A DNA stretch of 64,000 bases from Halonatronum saccharophilum DSM 13868. GTDB taxonomy: Bacteria > Bacillota > Halanaerobiia > Halobacteroidales > Halobacteroidaceae. The translations under genes and the position numbers were made by a program. The stretch's first letter is position 1. Every line of letters begins with the position of its first letter. Location of the stretch: NCBI RefSeq assembly GCF_000517025.1, contig NZ_KI912097.1, positions 252,720-316,719 of the forward strand, written 5' to 3'. Below, in pieces: positions 8,503 through 17,818 of the stretch. A model generated the notes under the pieces. It was given only the letters and a program-made list of their open reading frames with translations. It ran no database searches and had not been told where the DNA came from.

Positions 8503-9696
8503 TTAACCAATCAAATCTTTAGTATCTCTAGCAATTACCAACTCTTCATTTGTAGGTACAACAAATACCTTAACTCTAGATTCATCAGGACTTATTTGAG
8601 TAAATTTACCTCTAACATCATTTCGTTGAACATCAACCTTAATACCCAAGAAATCTAAACTATTACATATATCTTCCCTCAAACCTATAGCATTCTCGCC
8701 AATCCCTGCAGTAAATACAAGAGCATCAATGCCATTCATAGCTGCAGTATAAGCACCTATATACTTCTTTACACGATAAGCAAACATATCAATAGCTAAC
8801 TGAGCTCTTTCATTCCCATCTGCTGCAGCATCCTCAATATCACGAGAGTCACTACTTACACCAGAAATTCCTAAGAAACCGCTCTTGTTATTCATTAAAT
8901 AATCCATCTCTTCTGGACTTAAATCTTCTTTTTCCATAATAAAAGGTACTATAGCAGGGTCTATATCACCACATCTAGTTCCCATAACTAAACCTTCTAA
9001 AGGAGTAAGTCCCATACTTGTATCTAAAGATTCGCCTCCATCTACTGCAGTTATACTAGCACCATTTCCAAGGTGACAAGTAATAATCTTTAAGTCTTTA
9101 ATGTCTTTATCTAACTTCTTAGCAACCTCTTGGGCAACAAATTGATGGGATGTACCATGAAAGCCATATCTTCTGACCCTATATTTTTCATAGAACTCAT
9201 ATGGTAAAGCATAAGTATAAACTTCCTGAGGCATTGATTGATGGAAAGCAGAATCAAAGGTCGCCACTTGTTTTGCATTAGAAATCAGTCTTTCACATAC
9301 CTCAATCCCCATTAGATTAGCTGGATTATGCAAAGGTGCTAATTTGGCACACTCTTCAATCTTTTTCTTAACATCATTATCTATAATAACAGATTTATCG
9401 AAGTATTCTCCTCCATGCACAACTCTATGCCCTACAGCAACAATCTCATTTATATCTCCAATTACACCTTTATCCTCATCAGTTAAGGTGTTAATTACTA
9501 GTTCCATGCCTATAGAATGGTCAGGAATATCTTTTTTAATTTCAAACTCCTCTCCATTAGCAAGCTCTTGCTCTAATCTAGACCCTTCAATACCTATTCT
9601 CTCCACTAGTCCTAAAGCTAAAACTGATTCATCCTCCATATTAATTAGTTGATACTTAATAGAAGAACTTCCACTATTAATAACCAAAACTTTCAT
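8503..9696 (-). CDS. ackA: Acetate kinase
   Basis: Interconverts acetyl-phosphate + ADP and acetate + ATP; ATP-yielding last step of acetogenic fermentation. 397 aa, with signature MKVLVINSGSSSIKYQL at the N terminus, YGFHGTSH near residue 178, THLGNG-type CHLGNGASI, and FTAGIGENA near the C terminus. ATG with GGAGGAG. About 100 bp after pta in the same direction, forming the usual pta-ackA pair. Confidence 0.97.
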   Translation of the reverse strand: MKVLVINSGSSSIKYQLINMEDESVLALGLVERIGIEGSRLEQELANGEEFEIKKDIPDHSIGMELVINTLTDEDKGVIGDINEIVAVGHRVVHGGEYFDKSVIIDNDVKKKIEECAKLAPLHNPANLMGIEVCERLISNAKQVATFDSAFHQSMPQEVYTYALPYEFYEKYRVRRYGFHGTSHQFVAQEVAKKLDKDIKDLKIITCHLGNGASITAVDGGESLDTSMGLTPLEGLVMGTRCGDIDPAIVPFIMEKEDLSPEEMDYLMNNKSGFLGISGVSSDSRDIEDAAADGNERAQLAIDMFAYRVKKYIGAYTAAMNGIDALVFTAGIGENAIGLREDICNSLDFLGIKVDVQRNDVRGKFTQISPDESRVKVFVVPTNEELVIARDTKDLIG

Positions 9697-9801
9697 TAAC
9701 TAACTCCTCCTTCATTATGTATAGTAACACTTATCTAATTAGTTTTTTATTAAATACTCCCCTAATCTTATCATTGTTAAGGGCCAATTATCAAGACCTA
9801 A

Positions 9802-10800
9802 TTAACAATTTTGTGCTTGGACTGCAGTAATTGCTGTTACATTAACAATATCCTGCACATTACACCCTCTAGATAGATCATTAACCGGTTTAGCAATTCC
9901 TTGTAAAACAGGGCCAATAGCTTCAGCATGGGCCAACCTTTGTACAAGTTTGTAACTTATATTGCCTGATTGTAAATCAGGAAAAATTAATACATTTGCT
10001 TCTCCACCAATCTCACTCTCTGGATACTTCTTCTGTGAAACCTTTGGTACAATAGCTGCATCTGATTGCATCTCTCCATCAATAATTAAATCAGAATTTA
10101 ACTCTTTAGCCTTCTTTATTGCATCTGTCACCTTGTCCACCATCTGATGTTTAGCACTACCATTTGTCGAGAAGGACAACATAGCAACTTTAGGGTCTAT
10201 GCCAGCCAAAGATTTAGCCGTCTCTGCTGAAGATATAGCAATCTCAGCTAACTGTTCAGAACTTGGATTAGGATTAACTGCACAATCTCCAAAGACCATC
10301 AATCCATCCTCACCAAAATCTTTATCTTGAACAATCATAATAAAGGCACCAGATATTACAGAAATCCCCTCTGTAGTACCAATAACTCTAATAGCAGCTC
10401 TTAGAACATCTCCAGTAGGGTTAGCTGCTCCAGCCACCTTACCATCAGCATCTCCTGCTTTAACCATCATCGACCCAAAATATAAAGGATCTTTCATCTG
10501 CTCTAAAGCATCTTCTTTGCTTATCCCTTTATGTTTTCTTAACTCATAATAAGTTTTCCCATAACCCTCTAATTTATTAGACTTTTTAGGATCAATTATC
10601 TTAGCTTTACCCAAATCAACCCCATGCCTTAAAGCGACATCTTTAACCTCATCCTCATCTCCTAATAATATTATCTTAGCAATCTCCTTCTCTAAAATAA
10701 TTGGAACAGCCTTAACCATTCTTTCTTCTGTACCCTCAGGTAATACTATAATCTTTCTTTCACTCTTAGCTTTCTCATGAATATCTCCAATAAAACTCAT
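9802..10800 (-). CDS. pta: Phosphate acetyltransferase
   Basis: Acetyl-CoA + Pi to acetyl-phosphate, feeding AckA. 332 aa, the short catalytic-domain form of Pta: KIIVLPEGTEERMVKAV, YFGSMMVKAGDADGKVAGA and ANVLIFPDLQSGNISYKLVQRLA are family motifs. ATG at 10800 is preferred (6 nt after GGAGGG); an in-frame GTG at 10803 is too close to the ribosome site. Confidence 0.96.
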   Translation of the reverse strand: MSFIGDIHEKAKSERKIIVLPEGTEERMVKAVPIILEKEIAKIILLGDEDEVKDVALRHGVDLGKAKIIDPKKSNKLEGYGKTYYELRKHKGISKEDALEQMKDPLYFGSMMVKAGDADGKVAGAANPTGDVLRAAIRVIGTTEGISVISGAFIMIVQDKDFGEDGLMVFGDCAVNPNPSSEQLAEIAISSAETAKSLAGIDPKVAMLSFSTNGSAKHQMVDKVTDAIKKAKELNSDLIIDGEMQSDAAIVPKVSQKKYPESEIGGEANVLIFPDLQSGNISYKLVQRLAHAEAIGPVLQGIAKPVNDLSRGCNVQDIVNVTAITAVQAQNC

Positions 10801-10831
10801 CACTTACCCTCCTCATAATCAAAATATGAAA

Positions 10832-10873
10832 TTATCTTTTACTATTACTATTTATAATTACTAGATGATACAT
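10832..10873 (-). CDS. Possible 13-aa leader ORF upstream of pta
   Basis: ATG at 10873 follows AAGGAG with 5-nt spacing and encodes MYHLVIINSNSKR before a stop, 31 bp before pta. No attenuator codon run or terminator is seen, so this may be chance in AT-rich DNA. Confidence 0.2.
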   Translation of the reverse strand: MYHLVIINSNSKR

Positions 10874-11043
10874 ATAATCTCCTTGTTTTTAGACAAAATA
10901 TCTACTATTTTTACATTGGAATATTTTTCAAGACCTCGCCTTTAGTATTCCCTTTATTTAAATATAATTCATACTATAAAATTGATATTTCTCCCTATAA
11001 TAACTATAATATAGTATAGAAAAGTGTTAAACTAAGACTTAAT

Positions 11044-11222
11044 AGTAATTAAGTGTCACTTTCGTGCCACTAGTAATGGGTAATCAGTAATGAGTAATGG
11101 GTAAAACCTTAAAAACCCCTTTGTTGCCTAAATTTGAATAAGAGGTCTTTAGGTTTTGATCTTACTCATTACTCGTCACTCATCACTGATTACTAGTTGC
11201 ACAAAAGTGCAACTATATTACT
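11044..11222. repeat. GTAATGA-type heptad-armed element, copy B
   Basis: 179 bp between pta and tmcAL. Left end AGTAATTAAGTGTCACTTTC as in copy E, five heptads (AGTAATG, GGTAATC, ...), a core with CCTTAAAAACCCCTTTGTT, four inverse heptads (CATTACT, CATCACT, ...), and a right end with the small palindrome AGTTGCACAAAAGTGCAACT. It abuts the tmcAL ribosome site, so it lies in that gene's promoter/leader. The rest of 10801-11242 holds only AT-rich sequence. Confidence 0.88.
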
Positions 11223-11242
11223 AAATAATGGAGGGATCTTCA

Positions 11243-12529
11243 ATGAAAGTATTAGGTATAATTACAGAGTATAACCCTTTTCACAATGGTCACAAGATAC
11301 ATCTAGAAGAGTCTATCAAAGCTAGCAAAGCCGACAGTGTAATCTGTATAATGAGCGGAGCCTTCTTACAACGTGGTGAGCCTTCTATAGTTAACCAATG
11401 GGCACGTACTAAGATGGCTTTAGAAGCTGGAGTAGACCTAATGATCCAACTTCCTATCTCATACTCACTAAGAAGTGCAGAACACTTTGCCTTTGGCTCA
11501 ATAAAATTATTAAACTCTACAGGAATTGTTGATAATATCTGCTTTGGTAGCGAACTTGGTGATATCCTACCCTTTGTAGAGTTGGGAAGAATATTAAGCA
11601 AAGAACCTCTAGCCTTAAGTAATTTAATCCAAAGTAAATTAAATAAAGGTTTGTCTTACCCAGAAGCTCGAAGTAAAGCCTTAATAGATTACATACGACT
11701 TACACCCAACAATTTAAAAACCACACTAAATACAGCAGAAAATATACTTAAAAACCCAAATAACATCCTAGGTTTAGAATACATCAAAGCCTTAAATAAA
11801 TTAGATAGCTCTATAACCCCACTTACAATAAAGAGAGAGGGAGAAGGATATCATTCACTTAAATTAAATAAGGTAAGTAGTGCTTCAGCTATCAGAAGTC
11901 AAATATATAATAATTATTTAAAAGAAAGACCCCTTATTAATGAAGAAACCTCTAAAGGACTCCTACAAGAAAGTATAAAGATATTAGAAGAAGAGATCTC
12001 TAAGGGCTTTGGCCCTATCTTCTATAATAATTTTAGTCAACAGATACTAACTCTAATTAGACGTATGGATGAAAGAGACTTAAAAGAATTTGAAGATATT
12101 AGAGGAGGACTAGAGAATAGAATCAAAGAAGCAGCTCAAAGAGCCAGCTCCCTACAAGAGCTAATATCCTTAATTAAAACAAAACGCTTTACCCAAACTA
12201 GAATCCAAAGAATATTATCCCAAGTTCTATTAAATATCAAGGAACCTGATTTAAAAAAGTTTGATAAAGCTAATGGCCCACTTTACTTTAGGGTGCTAGG
12301 TTTTAATAATAAAGGTAGAGAACTACTTAAATCTATTAAAGAAAAAGGTGACCTGCCAATAATCACTAAGGTAGCTAATCACCTCAGAAGCACCCAAGAT
12401 CCTAGAAATCTATTACAAAAGATGTTAAGCTATGACCTAAGGGCCAACAATATCTACTCTTTAGCTTATCCTAACCTTGAAGCAAGAAAGGCTAATATAG
12501 ACTTTAGAAAGCACCCTATTATTAAATAA
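11243..12529 (+). CDS. tmcAL: tRNA(Met) cytidine acetate ligase TmcAL (YlbM)
   Basis: 428-aa nucleotidyltransferase-fold enzyme; family members use ATP and acetate to make N4-acetylcytidine at the wobble base of elongator tRNA(Met). Opens MKVLGIITEYNPFHNGH with the HxGH nucleotide-binding motif (His14, His17) and has GAFLQRGEPSIVNQWARTKMAL, all characteristic. The ATG at 11243 is chosen over 11228 because GGAGGG lies between them at correct spacing and the family N terminus starts here. Only plus-strand gene in this part of the window. It neighbours pta-ackA, which supply/consume acetate, and ylbL/ylbK as in Bacillus. Confidence 0.93.
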   Translation: MKVLGIITEYNPFHNGHKIHLEESIKASKADSVICIMSGAFLQRGEPSIVNQWARTKMALEAGVDLMIQLPISYSLRSAEHFAFGSIKLLNSTGIVDNICFGSELGDILPFVELGRILSKEPLALSNLIQSKLNKGLSYPEARSKALIDYIRLTPNNLKTTLNTAENILKNPNNILGLEYIKALNKLDSSITPLTIKREGEGYHSLKLNKVSSASAIRSQIYNNYLKERPLINEETSKGLLQESIKILEEEISKGFGPIFYNNFSQQILTLIRRMDERDLKEFEDIRGGLENRIKEAAQRASSLQELISLIKTKRFTQTRIQRILSQVLLNIKEPDLKKFDKANGPLYFRVLGFNNKGRELLKSIKEKGDLPIITKVANHLRSTQDPRNLLQKMLSYDLRANNIYSLAYPNLEARKANIDFRKHPIIK

Positions 12530-12634
12530 AAACCAAAAAATCCTTCGTGGAATCTCAAGTTTTAGAGGCCCCCTCAGAGTTTTAAAAGGCAAAAACCCCT
12601 CGTGCGATTTCAAGTTTAAAGGTGCCTCTATCCC

Positions 12635-13645
12635 TTATCCTCTGCTTTTAAGATACTTTATTATCTGATCTATATTCTCAACCCCAACTACCTCTATTCC
12701 TTCTACTTCAAGAGTCTTTGCTTCTTCATAATTGCCTGCCGGAGAAAAAAAGACCTCAGCCCCCTGATCCTTTGCAGCTACAATCTTCTGTCTAACTCCA
12801 TCTATCTTACCAACAGCCCCATCTAAATCAATTGTCCCAGTCCCTGCCACCTTTTGGCCTTGAGTTATATCCTCTGGTGTAAGCCTATTAAATATCTCTA
12901 AAGTAAACATTGCTCCTGCAGAAGGCCCTCCAATCTCTCCAGCATTTATATCAATTTCAATTGGGAAGTTAAAGTTTTGGTTATGGGGAGTTATTAAAAC
13001 TCCAATTGATGGGTTGCCTCCATTATTATCTTCTAAACTATAAGTTTTAAGAAGAAATATCTTTTCTTCCTCTTCTCTTAACACACTAATCTCTACCTCT
13101 TGCCCAACCTCTCTAGCCTGAATCTTCTCTATAGTTTCATTGAGTAATTTTACCGGTTTGCCATCTATCCCTACTATAATATCTCCCTCTTTTAGTTTAC
13201 CATAGGAAGTTCCTTCTTTTAATACATCTACAACACGGACTCCTTCACCAGTAATTTGAGGATCATACCCTGCTTTAGTCAAAGCAACAGCCTTAGCTGT
13301 CATTTGACTTTCTTCCATCATTTCCTGCATTAATTCAAAGTACTTTCTCATATCCATTCCAGGAGGTAAGAAATCCTTAGATTCTAACTCTATTAACTCT
13401 GTCTCAAATAACCTTACCTGTATGTAATCAAGCAATTTAGCATCTCGCATAGACACTGCTGTTAGCATAACTTCTCCTTTAACTTCATAACTGTCACCCT
13501 GAATAGCAATCATTGGCCCTAAAGCTTCAGCTCTACCTGGTGAAATCCTATAATAATTGGTAGGCCAAAACATTAATACAGCAGCACATATCAAAACAAC
13601 TAAAACTATCGAAAGTAACTTATCTTCTCTATTTAACTTATTCAT
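12635..13645 (-). CDS. ylbL: PDZ/Lon-like membrane serine protease (YlbL/SepM family)
   Basis: 336 aa. One N-terminal membrane segment (about residues 12-29), then an extracytoplasmic region, a PDZ domain (about 110-205, with GYDPQITGEGVRVVDVLKEG and GIDGKPV) and a C-terminal Lon-type S16 protease domain with the catalytic Ser in GGPSAGAMFTLEIF and the Lys after VRQKIVAAKDQGAE. In Bacillus/Streptococcus relatives this family cleaves secreted or membrane substrates. Overlaps the patatin gene by 8 bp; the same ylbK-ylbL order as in Bacillus. Confidence 0.9.
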   Translation of the reverse strand: MNKLNREDKLLSIVLVVLICAAVLMFWPTNYYRISPGRAEALGPMIAIQGDSYEVKGEVMLTAVSMRDAKLLDYIQVRLFETELIELESKDFLPPGMDMRKYFELMQEMMEESQMTAKAVALTKAGYDPQITGEGVRVVDVLKEGTSYGKLKEGDIIVGIDGKPVKLLNETIEKIQAREVGQEVEISVLREEEEKIFLLKTYSLEDNNGGNPSIGVLITPHNQNFNFPIEIDINAGEIGGPSAGAMFTLEIFNRLTPEDITQGQKVAGTGTIDLDGAVGKIDGVRQKIVAAKDQGAEVFFSPAGNYEEAKTLEVEGIEVVGVENIDQIIKYLKSRG

Positions 13646-14423
13646 CCTCTCCCCACCCCTCTATCAGTTCTTTAATCTTAGGAATATCATTTTTCGCCGC
13701 TTCATAACCTTTGTCTATGCAAATCTGTGCTTTATCCAAACCTGCAGATGGGATATCACCAACTTGAGGAATAATTAAAAGATCTGCACCTGTACTCTTA
13801 TTCTTTGCAAGTTCCTCTTGCATAATATCTATAGAATGCATAATAACATCAAAAATGCTATTTACTTCACTTCTACCATCCATCTTTCTACTTACCTCAA
13901 CTCCAATTACAATATCTGCTCCCATATCTCTAACAGGCTTAACAGGTACCCTATCTAGTAAAGCCCCATCAACTAAAAGCCTACCCTCCAATTCATAAGG
14001 AACATAGACCCCAGGAATAGACATACTAGCCCTCATTCCATCTGCTACTAGTCCCTTGTCTATTACAACCTCTTCTCCCCTCTCTATATCAACTGCTACT
14101 GTTACAAAGGGGGTATCTAAATCTTCAAACTTTTTCTGCTTTGTTAAGAGTTCAAAGAATTCTTTTGCTTTCTTTCCAGAAATAAACCCCTTCCTGGGTA
14201 CTGTAAGATCTGTAAGATGATCCCAAGTTAAATGATTTGCTAAACTCTCTAATCGATTAAGTTCTAATCCCACGGCATAAAAACCACCAACTATACTTCC
14301 CATACTCGTTCCACCAATATAATCTATAGGTATGCTTTCCTCTTCAAAGGCCTTTAAAACACCTAAATGGGCCAACCCCCTAGCTGTTCCAGCACCTAAA
14401 GCCAATCCAATAGTTGGACGCAC
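13638..14423 (-). CDS. Patatin-like phospholipase (YlbK/RssA family)
   Basis: 261-aa patatin-fold lipid hydrolase. Oxyanion loop GAGTARGLAHLGVL (residues 10-23), nucleophile Ser40 in GGTSMGS, and catalytic Asp in LLVDGALLDRVP (about 153) form the Ser-Asp dyad. No signal peptide, so probably cytosolic and membrane-associated. GTG start (14423) after AGGAGG at 9 nt. Operon with the ylbL-type protease. Confidence 0.92.
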   Translation of the reverse strand: MRPTIGLALGAGTARGLAHLGVLKAFEEESIPIDYIGGTSMGSIVGGFYAVGLELNRLESLANHLTWDHLTDLTVPRKGFISGKKAKEFFELLTKQKKFEDLDTPFVTVAVDIERGEEVVIDKGLVADGMRASMSIPGVYVPYELEGRLLVDGALLDRVPVKPVRDMGADIVIGVEVSRKMDGRSEVNSIFDVIMHSIDIMQEELAKNKSTGADLLIIPQVGDIPSAGLDKAQICIDKGYEAAKNDIPKIKELIEGWGEDE

Positions 14424-14623
14424 TTATACACACCTCCTTTTAAAAAATAGTTGCTAGAGAACAAGAAAACTTTTATAATCAAAACCATAACACTCTCTTA
14501 TCCTTTAGTATATTTTTATTCTCCTAATTTCCATTATATCACAACTTCAGCTATTAGTTTATGGTATTTATTAAAAAAATATTATATTAATAAAGTTATA
14601 CTTTGTTCAGCTAATAATATATA

Positions 14624-14651
14624 AAAACCCCAGGCTTTAGCCTGAGGTTTT
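14624..14651 (-). terminator. Terminator after ferredoxin gene
   Basis: On the minus strand a 12-bp stem (AAAACCTCAGGC pairing with GCCTGGGGTTTT, one G-U pair) with a TAAA loop and a following T-run. Confidence 0.85.
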
Positions 14652-14664
14652 ATGTAAAAGGATA

Positions 14665-14832
14665 TTACTCTTCGATAGCTTCTACTGGGCAAGATGGAGC
14701 ACATGCGCCACAGTCAATACAAAGATCTGCATCAATTACAAATTGAGCATCTCCTTCAGAGATTGCTTCTACTGGACAAGTAGGTTCGCATACTCCACAA
14801 GAGATACAAGCATCATTAATTGTATAAGCCAT
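14665..14832 (-). CDS. 2[4Fe-4S] ferredoxin
   Basis: 55-aa clostridial-type ferredoxin carrying low-potential electrons, e.g. for pyruvate:ferredoxin oxidoreductase and hydrogenase. Two CxxCxxCxxxCP motifs: CISCGVCEPTCP and CIDCGACAPSCP, with an internal symmetry. The start is set at ATG 14832 (MAYTINDACISC) after GGAGGTGAAAGGA. Single-gene unit with its own terminator. Confidence 0.96.
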   Translation of the reverse strand: MAYTINDACISCGVCEPTCPVEAISEGDAQFVIDADLCIDCGACAPSCPVEAIEE

Positions 14833-14953
14833 TCCTTTCACCTCCAACACTAGTTTTTTACTTTATCACCTTAATAACCTGATATTACTAAGTTATAATA
14901 ACATAGGTAATTTTAATTGTCAATAATGGTTACTAACTGTTAGTCATTATCAA

Positions 14954-17386
14954 CTAAGCTATTATAATCTCTTTATCCGCTAGGTCTATCTCCACCTCTT
15001 GTGCAGTTACTGGAACTGATAGTTGAAGTATACCTTCTTCAAAGGTCCATTTCTTAATTTCTTTACCATCAATACAAACTGCTTTTGGACTGGATTGAGG
15101 TAGGTTAAGCTTGAATTTATAATTATTATATTCAAGATCATATCCGTCATTTAGCTCTTCAATCTTAATCTTTAAACCTTCAACTACTCTGCTGTACGAT
15201 ATATTTCGCAAACTATATTCTCCATCTTCATAATTAAAGGATATACCATCATCTTCATAAAGTTTATATTCCCCACCTTCAACCTCAGCACTTAGATAGA
15301 AGTTTAATTCCAATTCATCTACCTTATTTTCACCAACATAATTCATCCTCGGGGCCAACGGAAGTATACTTCCACCTTTCACATAGATAGGCATCTTATC
15401 CAAAGGAGCTTGGGCTATAATCGTTGAGCTACCGTCATATATCTCAGCAGTCCAGAAATTATACCATTGGCCTTCTGGAAGATATACAAGCCTTTGATCG
15501 GTATCAGGTCTATAAATTGGGGCTACTAAGATAGAATCTCCTACCATAAATTGATCTGATAGATTATAAGTTCTCTCATCATCTGGATACTCCATTATTA
15601 GAGGTCTCATTAACGGTAAACCTTCTTTGGAAGCTTGATAGAACAAATTATATAGATGAGTTAAAAATCTATACCTTAATCCTATATACTCTCTAATAAT
15701 CTCTTCATAATCCTCTCCAAAAACCCAAGGCTCTTGGTTAAGGTTATTTATTGCACAGTGATTTCTAAAAAAAGGCATAAAGGTTCCAAGCTGAATCCAC
15801 CTAGTTAATAACTCACCTGTAGCATCATAAGCAAAACCTCCAATATCACTTCCAGAGAAGGTTATCCCAGAAAGACCCATATTCATCAACATTGGCATTG
15901 TCAAGTGAAGGTGCTCCCAGAAACTACGATTATCACCAGTCCAAACTGCAGCATAACGCTGTATCCCAGAAAAACCTGCTCTAGTAAGTACAAAAGGTCT
16001 TTCATTATCTCTATTCCTCTTCAGCCCTTCATAGGTAGCTTTTCCTTCTAAGAATCCATATAAATTATGAAAACCTCTTTGGCTTATTAAATCTCCATCC
16101 AGATTATGAACAACATCTAAATCCATAGTAGGATCTTCTCTATAAGGGGTAAAAACAGCAGGTTCATTCATATCATTCCAGATACCCTTAACACCCTGGT
16201 CTAAGAGTTTCTTATGCCAATCACCCCACCACTTTCTGACCTCTTCTTTAGCGAAATCTGGGAAGGCACATTCACCAGGCCACACCTTACCGGTAAAGAT
16301 ATCTCCATCTAGATACTTACAGAAGTAGTCATTGGCAATCCCCTCTTGATAAACCTTATACTCAGGATCCTTCTTTACACCAGGATCAATTATGTTGACT
16401 ACCTTAAATCCATCATCACTTAGATCATTTAACATCTTTTTAGGGTTAGGAAATTCCTCTTCATTCCAAGTAAAGACTCGATACTCATCCATATAATGTA
16501 TATCTAAATGAATAACATCACAGGGTATTTCACGGTCTCTAAAGTTTTTAGCTATCTCTCTAAGCTCTTCTTCAGGATGATAGCTATAACGAGATTGATG
16601 ATAACCTATAGACCATTTAGGTGGCAAAGGCATCCTTCCAGTCAACCTAGTATAAGATGAGACTACCTCTTTTATTGTTGGCCCGTTGATGAAATAATAA
16701 TCTAACTTTCCACCTTCTCCCCAAAAGGAGTAATAATCCTTATCACCTTTTCCTAGGTCAAAGTGGGTCTTATAAGAGTTGTCAAAGTATATTCCATAAG
16801 AGATACCCTCTTTAAAACCTATCAAGAAGGGAATAGATTGATAAAGAGGATCTGTTCCTGTAACATGAGGATTAAAGGTGTCTGTATTCCACATTGTATA
16901 ATTTTTACCTCTTTTATCTAAGAAGCCCGTCTTCTCCCCAAGCCCATAAAACCTTTCCTTCTCTCCAAGAGACTTCCAGGCTCTCACCTCATCCTTCTGC
17001 CAACCTAAAGCACCTTTAGAGTAATCTTCATTTATTATATTCCCTTCTAAATCATAAAATTCCAACCCAAACTTAACTTTATTTACAACCACCTTCAAAG
17101 TAGAAGTCCTTATTATTAATTTATCTTCTTCCTCTTTAATTACAAGATCATCATAGGCCAAGGAATGACCAACTAAAGCTGGAGTACTCCCTTCATCCAA
17201 TTCATCTCTCTTACCCATAAGCACCCTCACTATATCAGAGCTAAGAAATTCTAATAAGACCTTTCCTTCAATCAGATCCAGATATATCTTATTTCCTTTC
17301 TTTATATAACCAGATACCTTAGTTAATATAAAATATCTTTTACTCTCACCATCTCTACCCTTATCCATTATCTCTTCACTATTCAT
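14954..17386 (-). CDS. Glycoside hydrolase family 31 alpha-glucosidase
   Basis: 810-aa retaining alpha-glucosidase of GH31. Catalytic nucleophile Asp405 in KGIWNDMNEPAVF; the acid/base Asp lies in VWTGDNRSFWEHL (about 484). N-terminal beta-sandwich (1-230), TIM barrel (about 250-600) and C-terminal beta domains. No signal peptide, so cytosolic, probably cleaving glucose from maltose, isomaltose or limit dextrins. ATG with AAGGGG at 8 nt. Monocistronic; a TGGAA-N4-TTCCA repeat in the leader may be an operator. The glycogen debranching enzyme at 34.5 kb may share the pathway. Confidence 0.93.
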   Translation of the reverse strand: MNSEEIMDKGRDGESKRYFILTKVSGYIKKGNKIYLDLIEGKVLLEFLSSDIVRVLMGKRDELDEGSTPALVGHSLAYDDLVIKEEEDKLIIRTSTLKVVVNKVKFGLEFYDLEGNIINEDYSKGALGWQKDEVRAWKSLGEKERFYGLGEKTGFLDKRGKNYTMWNTDTFNPHVTGTDPLYQSIPFLIGFKEGISYGIYFDNSYKTHFDLGKGDKDYYSFWGEGGKLDYYFINGPTIKEVVSSYTRLTGRMPLPPKWSIGYHQSRYSYHPEEELREIAKNFRDREIPCDVIHLDIHYMDEYRVFTWNEEEFPNPKKMLNDLSDDGFKVVNIIDPGVKKDPEYKVYQEGIANDYFCKYLDGDIFTGKVWPGECAFPDFAKEEVRKWWGDWHKKLLDQGVKGIWNDMNEPAVFTPYREDPTMDLDVVHNLDGDLISQRGFHNLYGFLEGKATYEGLKRNRDNERPFVLTRAGFSGIQRYAAVWTGDNRSFWEHLHLTMPMLMNMGLSGITFSGSDIGGFAYDATGELLTRWIQLGTFMPFFRNHCAINNLNQEPWVFGEDYEEIIREYIGLRYRFLTHLYNLFYQASKEGLPLMRPLIMEYPDDERTYNLSDQFMVGDSILVAPIYRPDTDQRLVYLPEGQWYNFWTAEIYDGSSTIIAQAPLDKMPIYVKGGSILPLAPRMNYVGENKVDELELNFYLSAEVEGGEYKLYEDDGISFNYEDGEYSLRNISYSRVVEGLKIKIEELNDGYDLEYNNYKFKLNLPQSSPKAVCIDGKEIKKWTFEEGILQLSVPVTAQEVEIDLADKEIIIA

Positions 17387-17411
17387 CTTATCAACCCCTT
17401 AATTTTATTTG

Positions 17412-17425
17412 TGGAAGCAGTTCCA
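17412..17425. promoter_or_regulatory. Candidate LacI-type operator before alpha-glucosidase
   Basis: Inverted repeat TGGAA-N4-TTCCA, 26 bp upstream of the GH31 start codon and flanked by TTG/CAA, reminiscent of LacI/CcpA family sites, though the central CG is missing. Confidence 0.35.
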
Positions 17426-17542
17426 ACTGTCTTAGTATATTTATTCTACTACTCTGCCAAAAACCCTTCTTTAAAATTCATTTTTTCAGTTATATGTTGT
17501 ATAGTAATAGAATTTAACTTTTAATCGACCATATCGTAGAGA

Positions 17543-17612
17543 CAGACCTATGTGGATGCGGTTTGTGCGGTTTTCACGAAGAGTTTTTACTTTTTTAAAA
17601 CTCGTAGGTCTG
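17543..17612. repeat. Structured intergenic element (nested inverted repeat)
   Basis: Outer arms CAGACCTA/TAGGTCTG (8 bp) enclose an inner stem GAGTTTT/AAAACTC. A related GAGAGTTTTTAGTTCTTTAA stretch recurs at 48861-48900 upstream of clpB, so this looks like a dispersed repeat. No gene is evident in 17387-17818 apart from this, the hairpin at 17695-17716, and the terminator at 17780-17812. Confidence 0.5.
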
Positions 17613-17694
17613 CCAAAATAATACATTATCGTTATTATCTCTATTTCGATAAAAAATATATGTATGATTTAAATACTCGTCGGTGACGTATTTA

Positions 17695-17716
17695 GGGTGA
17701 ACACATAGGTTCACCC
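17695..17716. repeat. Palindromic REP-like hairpin GGGTGAAC/GTTCACCC
   Basis: 8-bp perfect stem with ACATAG loop, followed by CCTAC. Short GC-richer palindromes of this kind (GTAGGGGTGAAC type) occur dispersed in many anaerobe genomes; the surroundings are strongly AT-rich. Confidence 0.55.
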
Positions 17717-17779
17717 CTACAAATATAAATTGTACGAAAATGACACTTTATTACCATAAAGTTTAATCAAAACAAAAAC

Positions 17780-17812
17780 TCCGTCTACAGGGTTATTAAC
17801 GCTGTAGACGGA
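17780..17812 (-). terminator. Terminator after nfeD-floA operon
   Basis: 11-bp perfect stem TCCGTCTACAG/CTGTAGACGGA followed on the minus strand by GTTTTTGTTTTG. Confidence 0.88.
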
Positions 17813-17818
17813 ATTTCT

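Noticed and set aside
10801..11043. Riboswitch or T-box upstream of pta
   Set aside because: No T-box motif, anti-terminator or conserved riboswitch core could be recognised; the sequence is simple AT-rich DNA.
14665..14850. Longer ferredoxin start (MLEVKG...)
   Set aside because: The extension covers the ribosome site itself; the ATG at 14832 gives the usual ferredoxin N terminus.
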